Shown here: in pieces, positions 59,704 through 64,000 of the stretch
Layout of the letters: the number at the start of each line of letters is the position of its first letter
Numbering within the stretch: the first letter of the stretch is position 1
Assembly (NCBI GenBank): GCA_050248275.1
Contig: JBFWSR010000001.1
Span: 1 to 64,000 of the forward strand
Origin: CAILZL01 sp050248275
Lineage (GTDB): Bacteria; Pseudomonadota; Gammaproteobacteria; Steroidobacterales; Steroidobacteraceae
Length of the DNA: 64,000 nucleotides
Direction: 5' to 3'
Notes under the pieces: generated by a model
What the model was told of the DNA's origin: nothing
Databases searched by the model: none
What the model saw: only the letters and a program-made list of their open reading frames with translations
Position numbers and translations under genes: made by a program

Positions 59704-60886
59704 CGCCGGTCATTTCAAAGCGATTCTTGCCGGCCGCCTTGGCGCGATACATGGCCGCATCGGCGCGGCGATACATCACATCGAATTCAGTGACGGTATT
59801 GCTTTCGATGCACACGCCCACTGACAGGGTATAGGCGTAGGACACTTCGTTCTGGAGAACCACGCGCCGGAGAATACGTTCGACGATTTCGCGTGCGGCG
59901 ACTTCGTCGCAGGCCGGCGCGAACACCAGAAATTCGTCGCCGCCCAGCCGCGCCACCACATCGCGATCCCGCACGCTCTCGCGGATGACCTTGGCGGCAT
60001 TGACCAGCACGGCATCGCCCACCGCATGGCCGTAGCTGTCATTGATGTGTTTGAAGTTGTCGATGTCGAACAGCAGCACTGCATGGCTGGCGCCGCGCAT
60101 CGAACGCAAGACTTCCACCGCTTCATAGGCGCCGCGACGATTCAGCAACTGGGTGAGTTCGTCGCGCATGGACGAGTGATAGTGCAAGGCCAGCCGGTGC
60201 TGCCACTGATAGTGATAACGCGCGGCCAGATACGCCAGCAGCAAGCTGATCACAATGGCCGCCAGCACCGATCCCAGGCCGATCCATTTGAAGCGCTGCT
60301 CCTGCGCCCGATAGTAGTCACTATCGAAATCCACGCCGACGAAGCCGCTGTAACGTCCCTGACTGTCGTAGATGGGCGCATGCCCGGACAGAAAATAGCC
60401 GTAATCGTCATGCTGGAAGTAAGGCGTCACCCAGGTCTGCCCGGCGGCAATGCGCTGCAGCCAGTCGCTGGCGTATTCCGGCTTCAACGCGAAATGCTCC
60501 AGGTACGCCGAGGGTTGCAACTTGCGAGTTGTCTTCAGATCGCGAGACTGTGCGGTATCCAGCACAAAATAGGCTTCGCCATCCCGTTCAGTCATGGTGT
60601 ACACGTAGTACAACTCGGGCGTGGCGGAATGAAAACGCACCAGCGGCGCCACGGCCTGTTGATACAGGCTGTCGCTATAGTTGGCCGTGTCCAGCAACTG
60701 TCGATGCAAATCGCCGTCGATCATGCTGGCCGCCATGCGCGCCACCTGTCCCACGTGCGAACGCAGCACTTCCAGCCGCGCCTGGCGCGACAGCCACTGC
60801 GGCACTGCCACGATACTCAGCAGCACCACGCCTGCCAGCAAGGCAGCGAAACCAAATACCTTCCATTCGAAGTCGCGCCAGCGCAT
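59681..60886 (-). CDS. Membrane diguanylate cyclase (GGDEF)
   Basis: 401 residues from ATG 60886 (27 more codons open upstream, unsupported). Membrane helix about 13-34 (FAALLAGVVLLSIVAVPQWL), periplasmic Cache-like sensor (LARELYYVY-type text such as HSATPELYYVYTMTERDGEA and SGHAPIYDSQGRYSGFVGVD), second helix (GLGSVLAAIVISLLLAYLAA), then GGDEF with HINDSYGHAVGDAVL and intact RLGGDEFLVFAPAC. Makes c-di-GMP. The upstream RxxD inhibitory site is not obvious. 3' end overlaps the SPOR gene by 23 bases. Confidence 0.93.
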   Translation of the reverse strand: MRWRDFEWKVFGFAALLAGVVLLSIVAVPQWLSRQARLEVLRSHVGQVARMAASMIDGDLHRQLLDTANYSDSLYQQAVAPLVRFHSATPELYYVYTMTERDGEAYFVLDTAQSRDLKTTRKLQPSAYLEHFALKPEYASDWLQRIAAGQTWVTPYFQHDDYGYFLSGHAPIYDSQGRYSGFVGVDFDSDYYRAQEQRFKWIGLGSVLAAIVISLLLAYLAARYHYQWQHRLALHYHSSMRDELTQLLNRRGAYEAVEVLRSMRGASHAVLLFDIDNFKHINDSYGHAVGDAVLVNAAKVIRESVRDRDVVARLGGDEFLVFAPACDEVAAREIVERILRRVVLQNEVSYAYTLSVGVCIESNTVTEFDVMYRRADAAMYRAKAAGKNRFEMTGVMDSFPV

Positions 60887-60912
60887 GCCCGGCAAGCTTG
60901 TAGCGCCGGAGA

Positions 60913-61593
60913 TCACTGCAACACTCGCAACAACCAGGTCGCAATGTCGCTGATCTCCTCGGCACACACGGAATGCGGCATGTTGTAGAGACGGAAATCA
61001 AGCGGATAGCCCAACGCCTGCAAGATATCGCGTGAACGTTCCCCCATCTGCAATGACACGATCGGGTCCTGGCGGCCATGACACATCAGTATGGGCAAAT
61101 CGCGATTGGCGTCGCTGGCCTCCGCAGGCAGGGAATCACGCAACGGCAGGTAGGTCGATAACGGCATCGCGCCCGCCAGGCGTTGCGGATAACGCAACGC
61201 CGTCTGCAGGGCAATGGCGCCACCCTGAGAGAAGCCGGCAATCACGATGCGCCGGGCCGGAATGCCCATTTCCAGTTCAGACTGGATCAAACCATGCACT
61301 GTCTGCTCGGCAGCCCTGATGCCCGCGGCGTCTTCCTGCATCTGTCCGCCCAGCGCCTTGATGTCATACCAGGCGCGCATCACGTAACCGTTGTTCAATG
61401 TGACCGGGCGGTAAGGCGCATGTGGAAATACGAAACGCACCGCCAGGGTTTCCGGCAAACGCAATTCCGGCACGATCGGCACGAAGTCATGGCCGTCGGC
61501 GCCCAGACCATGCAACCAGATCACCGTTGCGGCCGGCGTCAGCGCGGGCGTCAGGATGACTGACGCTTCCGTTTCCTGTCGGATGTAATTCAT
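60913..61593 (-). CDS. Carboxylesterase/phospholipase-like alpha/beta hydrolase (YpfH/EstB type)
   Basis: 226 residues. Catalytic triad Ser in IVIAGFSQGGAIALQ, Asp in MCHGRQDPIVSLQMG, His in YNMPHSVCAEEI. N-terminal oxyanion motif TVIWLHGLGADGHDFVPIVP. Family cleaves short acyl esters and lysophospholipids; no signal peptide, so cytoplasmic. ATG 61593. Upstream on the same strand is fadL, across a hairpin. Confidence 0.93.
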   Translation of the reverse strand: MNYIRQETEASVILTPALTPAATVIWLHGLGADGHDFVPIVPELRLPETLAVRFVFPHAPYRPVTLNNGYVMRAWYDIKALGGQMQEDAAGIRAAEQTVHGLIQSELEMGIPARRIVIAGFSQGGAIALQTALRYPQRLAGAMPLSTYLPLRDSLPAEASDANRDLPILMCHGRQDPIVSLQMGERSRDILQALGYPLDFRLYNMPHSVCAEEISDIATWLLRVLQ

Positions 61594-61658
61594 TGTTGAG
61601 GTTCCGCTGCTCCTGCGCAGCCTGCGCTCGCAGCATTCGCATGTCCCTATACATCAAA

Positions 61659-61685
61659 GGGTAGAAGGCTTGCGCCATTCTACCC
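61659..61685 (-). terminator. Hairpin downstream of fadL
   Basis: Arms GGGTAGAA and TTCTACCC plus inner GGC/GCC pairing with one bulge. On the minus strand it is followed by TTTGATGT, a weak T-tract, so fadL may stop here. Confidence 0.6.
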
Positions 61686-61728
61686 TCAGTGCATCCACCC
61701 ATGCTTGGACAGATGTGTACTGACCATT

Positions 61729-63099
61729 TCAGAAGCTGGCCGTGGCCTGCACGCCCAGAATGTCGATGCTGGTTTTCTGCTTGCCCAGCAACAAGCCATA
61801 AGCATTGGTGCTGCCGTCGTTCTGATTCAGTTGCGCGTCCTTGACCATGATATGGGTGTAGCCCATATCCATGGTAAGACGCTTGTTCACATCGAGTCTG
61901 GCGCCCGCCGACAACCAGGTGCGATCATTATCGGGCAATCGCGGCGTGCGCGTTGAATCCGGCACCGGCGATTCATCCAGGGCCGCGCCCACCCGCAGCT
62001 TCACGGCCTTGTTGACCTGCCAGTTCGCGCCCACTGCGTAACGCATGGTGTCGTCCCATTTCTCGGGTGTGTTCTTCAGCACGCCCACCGCGCCGTTGGT
62101 ACGCACGATCTTCAATTCAGGCACGCTGCTCCACTGCGTCCAGGACACTTCCCCCAACAGCTCGAAAGCGCCACCCAGCTTCTGAACCGCAGCCAGACGG
62201 GCCGAAGCAGGCAACTTCAGGTTCAGCGCAATGGCGCCGTCGGTGGGCGCAGCCGCATTGGTAGTGGAATTATGCGCTGCATTGATGATGGCCTGGCCGG
62301 TGGCATTGGCGGTCGTCGGTGTAGTGAAACTGGCATTGCCCGCCAGGTGATACTTGATGGCCGAGCGGTACGACAGGCCCACTCGCGTGCTGTCATTCGG
62401 TGTGAACAACACACCCAGGTCGTAACCCCACGCCGAATCGTTACCCTTGACCAGACTGGTGCCCTGCAAGCCAGGAAGAATCAGGGCGCCAGCGGTATTG
62501 CTGGCAATGATTGCCGTGTAATTCACCGCGCTGGTCAAGGTTGCATCGATGCTCTGAAAATCCGCGCCAATCCCCAGGGAAACCTTGTCGTGAATCTTGA
62601 ATGCCAGCGCAGTATTGATGTTGGTGGTCTTTACATCCGACTTGATCGCCTGAAAGCGACCCATCCAGTCATCGTTGTATTCGGTTTTCAATCCGAACGG
62701 CGCATTGACACCCACGCCACCACTTACTTTGTCGGTCAACGGCACGGCAAGATAAAAGGATGGCAGCACGGTCAATCCGCCGGCATCGCCGCCGTCGCCA
62801 CCGAGCCCCTGCCCCAAAGCCTGTGCCGAAGCCGAATTCTTGAATTCGGATTGGACGTCAATTCCTGCCACGTTGAGGACCAGCGAGGGCCGCTTGAGCT
62901 GGGTCAGGCCGGCTGCATTGAAATAAATGGTGCTGGCATCCTCGGCAACCGCTGCGGCACCGGCATAGGCATTGCCCAGACCGGACGAATTTTGCTCCAT
63001 CAAGGCGAAGCCTGCCGCGCACACATGATGTGTACCCAGCAAAGCAGCGCCGGATAACGCCGTCGCAATGGCAATTTGCAGCTTCTTGCGCGTTTGCAT
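61729..63099 (-). CDS. OmpP1/FadL-family outer-membrane transporter
   Basis: 456 residues. Signal peptide about 1-28 (IAIATALSGAALLGTHHVCA), then the FadL start AGFALMEQNSSGLGNAYAGA with the hatch sequence EDASTIYFNAAGLTQL. Further FadL blocks: VNAPFGLKTEYNDDWMGRFQ, VGLSYRSAIKYHLAG, YAVGANWQVNKAVKLRVGAA and WLSAGARLDVNKRLTMDMGY. It ends ILGVQATASF with terminal Phe for outer-membrane insertion. Imports long-chain fatty acids or other hydrophobic compounds. Confidence 0.95.
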   Translation of the reverse strand: MQTRKKLQIAIATALSGAALLGTHHVCAAGFALMEQNSSGLGNAYAGAAAVAEDASTIYFNAAGLTQLKRPSLVLNVAGIDVQSEFKNSASAQALGQGLGGDGGDAGGLTVLPSFYLAVPLTDKVSGGVGVNAPFGLKTEYNDDWMGRFQAIKSDVKTTNINTALAFKIHDKVSLGIGADFQSIDATLTSAVNYTAIIASNTAGALILPGLQGTSLVKGNDSAWGYDLGVLFTPNDSTRVGLSYRSAIKYHLAGNASFTTPTTANATGQAIINAAHNSTTNAAAPTDGAIALNLKLPASARLAAVQKLGGAFELLGEVSWTQWSSVPELKIVRTNGAVGVLKNTPEKWDDTMRYAVGANWQVNKAVKLRVGAALDESPVPDSTRTPRLPDNDRTWLSAGARLDVNKRLTMDMGYTHIMVKDAQLNQNDGSTNAYGLLLGKQKTSIDILGVQATASF

Positions 63100-63218
63100 G
63101 ATTTCCCCCTCATGATTTCTGACGCTTCTTGCGCACCCTGTGAGCCATTTATACGTCGATCATTGCAGAAAAACCAGCCGCATAAACCCGCTGTCGTAAC
63201 TGCGCGACCGCCTGGCGG

Positions 63219-64000
63219 TCAGCCAGCCTGCGCCGCTTTCAGTGCTTCTGCTCGCTGGCGCCTGTGCCTGCGGCGAGCCAGATATTGCATCCAGCCGGTT
63301 ACCAACAGCACCGGCATCATCAAACTGGTGAAAGTGATGAACAAACGCCCCGGCATCCCGAAATAAGCACCAGAGTGCAGATCGAAGTTACGGACCAGCA
63401 CACGCTGTGCCGCCGGTTTGTCACTGAACAGATCATGACTTTTCACCGCGCCCGTCTCCGCATCCAGCACCAGGGTATTGGTATTGCGGCCGCCTTCCCT
63501 GGTCACGGCTTTGTTCAGCAAATAACGTATCTGCAGTTCATCTGCATTACTACGCGCCAGTTGAATGGTGGCCGTATGGAATGCGGGCACTTCGCGTTTG
63601 AAAGCATCCCACAGCATATCGAGTCGATGCTGTGTGTGGTTGCCGGCGGTATTGGCGGGCGGCGGACCACGCCGGATTTCCATGCCCGCCAGCCGGTTGA
63701 GGGTATCTCCATACCAATGAATTTCGCTCATCATCAAGCCACTGTGTGCGCTCAGTAAATAACCCAGCAACGCAACCGTGCCGATCACGGCATGCAGGTT
63801 GTAATTGAAGGCATAGCCCTTGAGCTTGAAATTGACCTTCAACCATGAGCGCCAATCGCCCACCTTGCGGCGCGGCCAGCGCAGATACAAGCCGGTCAAG
63901 GTCATCGTCAGCAATAATAAAGTCGCGTATGCAGTGACATGCTTGCCCACATCCAGCGACGGCGTGTCATTGCCGGCGACCGCACTGCTCCATGGCACCA
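63219..64000 (-). CDS. PepSY-associated transmembrane protein, partial (N-terminus outside window)
   Basis: About 260 residues are inside the window; the frame is open at base 64000, and the GTG at 63998 is probably internal. Membrane helices: HVTAYATLLLLTMTLTGLYL, LHAVIGTVALLGYLLSAHSG and LFITFTSLMMPVLLVTGWMQ. PepSY-like part between (LVLDAETGAVKSHDLFSDKP; NFDLHSGAYFGMPGRLFITF). These are typical of PepSY_TM proteins, some linked to iron uptake and siderophore reduction; function here not established. Confidence 0.88.
   Translation of the reverse strand, partial: VPWSSAVAGNDTPSLDVGKHVTAYATLLLLTMTLTGLYLRWPRRKVGDWRSWLKVNFKLKGYAFNYNLHAVIGTVALLGYLLSAHSGLMMSEIHWYGDTLNRLAGMEIRRGPPPANTAGNHTQHRLDMLWDAFKREVPAFHTATIQLARSNADELQIRYLLNKAVTREGGRNTNTLVLDAETGAVKSHDLFSDKPAAQRVLVRNFDLHSGAYFGMPGRLFITFTSLMMPVLLVTGWMQYLARRRHRRQRAEALKAAQAG

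Noticed and set aside
1..64000. tRNA, rRNA, CRISPR array, prophage or insertion sequence
   Set aside because: No T-loop consensus with cloverleaf, no regularly spaced repeats, no transposase, integrase or phage structural protein seen in any frame.

Overview
The window is a stretch of chromosome from a gammaproteobacterium, probably a free-living aerobe with an outer membrane. The evidence is the gene families and their order: ntrYX-like, DUF4390, rsmB, fmt, def, LysM, dprA, smg, topA, hemF, then rlmJ, hemB, aroE, with RsuA, DacB/PBP4, PriA, ArgS and FadL elsewhere. Base composition is moderately GC-rich. I see no rRNA, tRNA, CRISPR array, prophage or insertion sequence. I cannot name the genus; the order Nevskiales/Steroidobacterales/Xanthomonadales is only a guess from the gene order.

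Layout. 1-1216: 3' part of glycogen phosphorylase. 1275-5013 (minus strand): an ECF42-type sigma factor coupled to a DGPF/YciI-like protein and followed by four small VOC and SRPBCC proteins. 5114-6616: an XRE regulator divergent from an outer-membrane barrel protein. 6701-13811 (minus): a two-component pair (NtrY-like kinase, NtrX-like regulator with an eroded AAA+ domain), DUF4390, rsmB, fmt, def. 14120-20730 (plus): LysM protein, dprA, smg, topA, hemF. 20797-27666 (plus): rlmJ, a chemoreceptor, hemB, aroE, an RsmC-like methyltransferase, rsuA. 27693-31249 holds an AT-richer orphan gene, several palindromic repeats, dacB and a DUF502 membrane protein.

31248-44775: a nu-type GST, a PilZ/YcgR protein, a glycosyltransferase, an orphan molybdenum hydroxylase large subunit with a Tat signal, hemH, a two-domain VOC protein, a lone GspG-like pseudopilin coupled to a GGDEF-EAL protein, a YceI lipoprotein, a PolA-type 5' nuclease and an HNH protein. 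45012-47881: three-gene transhydrogenase operon. 47928-48659: NYN-domain protein. 48863-52180 (minus): formate/nitrite transporter, PP2C-kinase fusion and cyanase, preceded by a candidate sigma-54 promoter and a leader terminator. 52682-54526 (minus): overlapping DUF3106 / unknown / DUF3619 / sigma factor operon. 54959-64000: priA, argS, SPOR protein, diguanylate cyclase, carboxylesterase, fadL and a partial PepSY protein.

Most of the window is housekeeping. The points that stand out are: (a) the transporter / kinase-phosphatase / cyanase operon with its two control elements; (b) the NtrX-like regulator whose AAA+ domain has lost Walker A lysine, Walker B acid and GAFTGA; (c) short Shine-Dalgarno-equipped ORFs that overlap the starts of hemF and hemH, the latter Cys/His-rich; (d) a family of intergenic palindromes, some in inverted pairs (REPIN-like), and a second GTCAT-type repeat; (e) the AT-richer orphan gene at 27693. 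All functional statements come from reading the translations by eye; no database search was possible.
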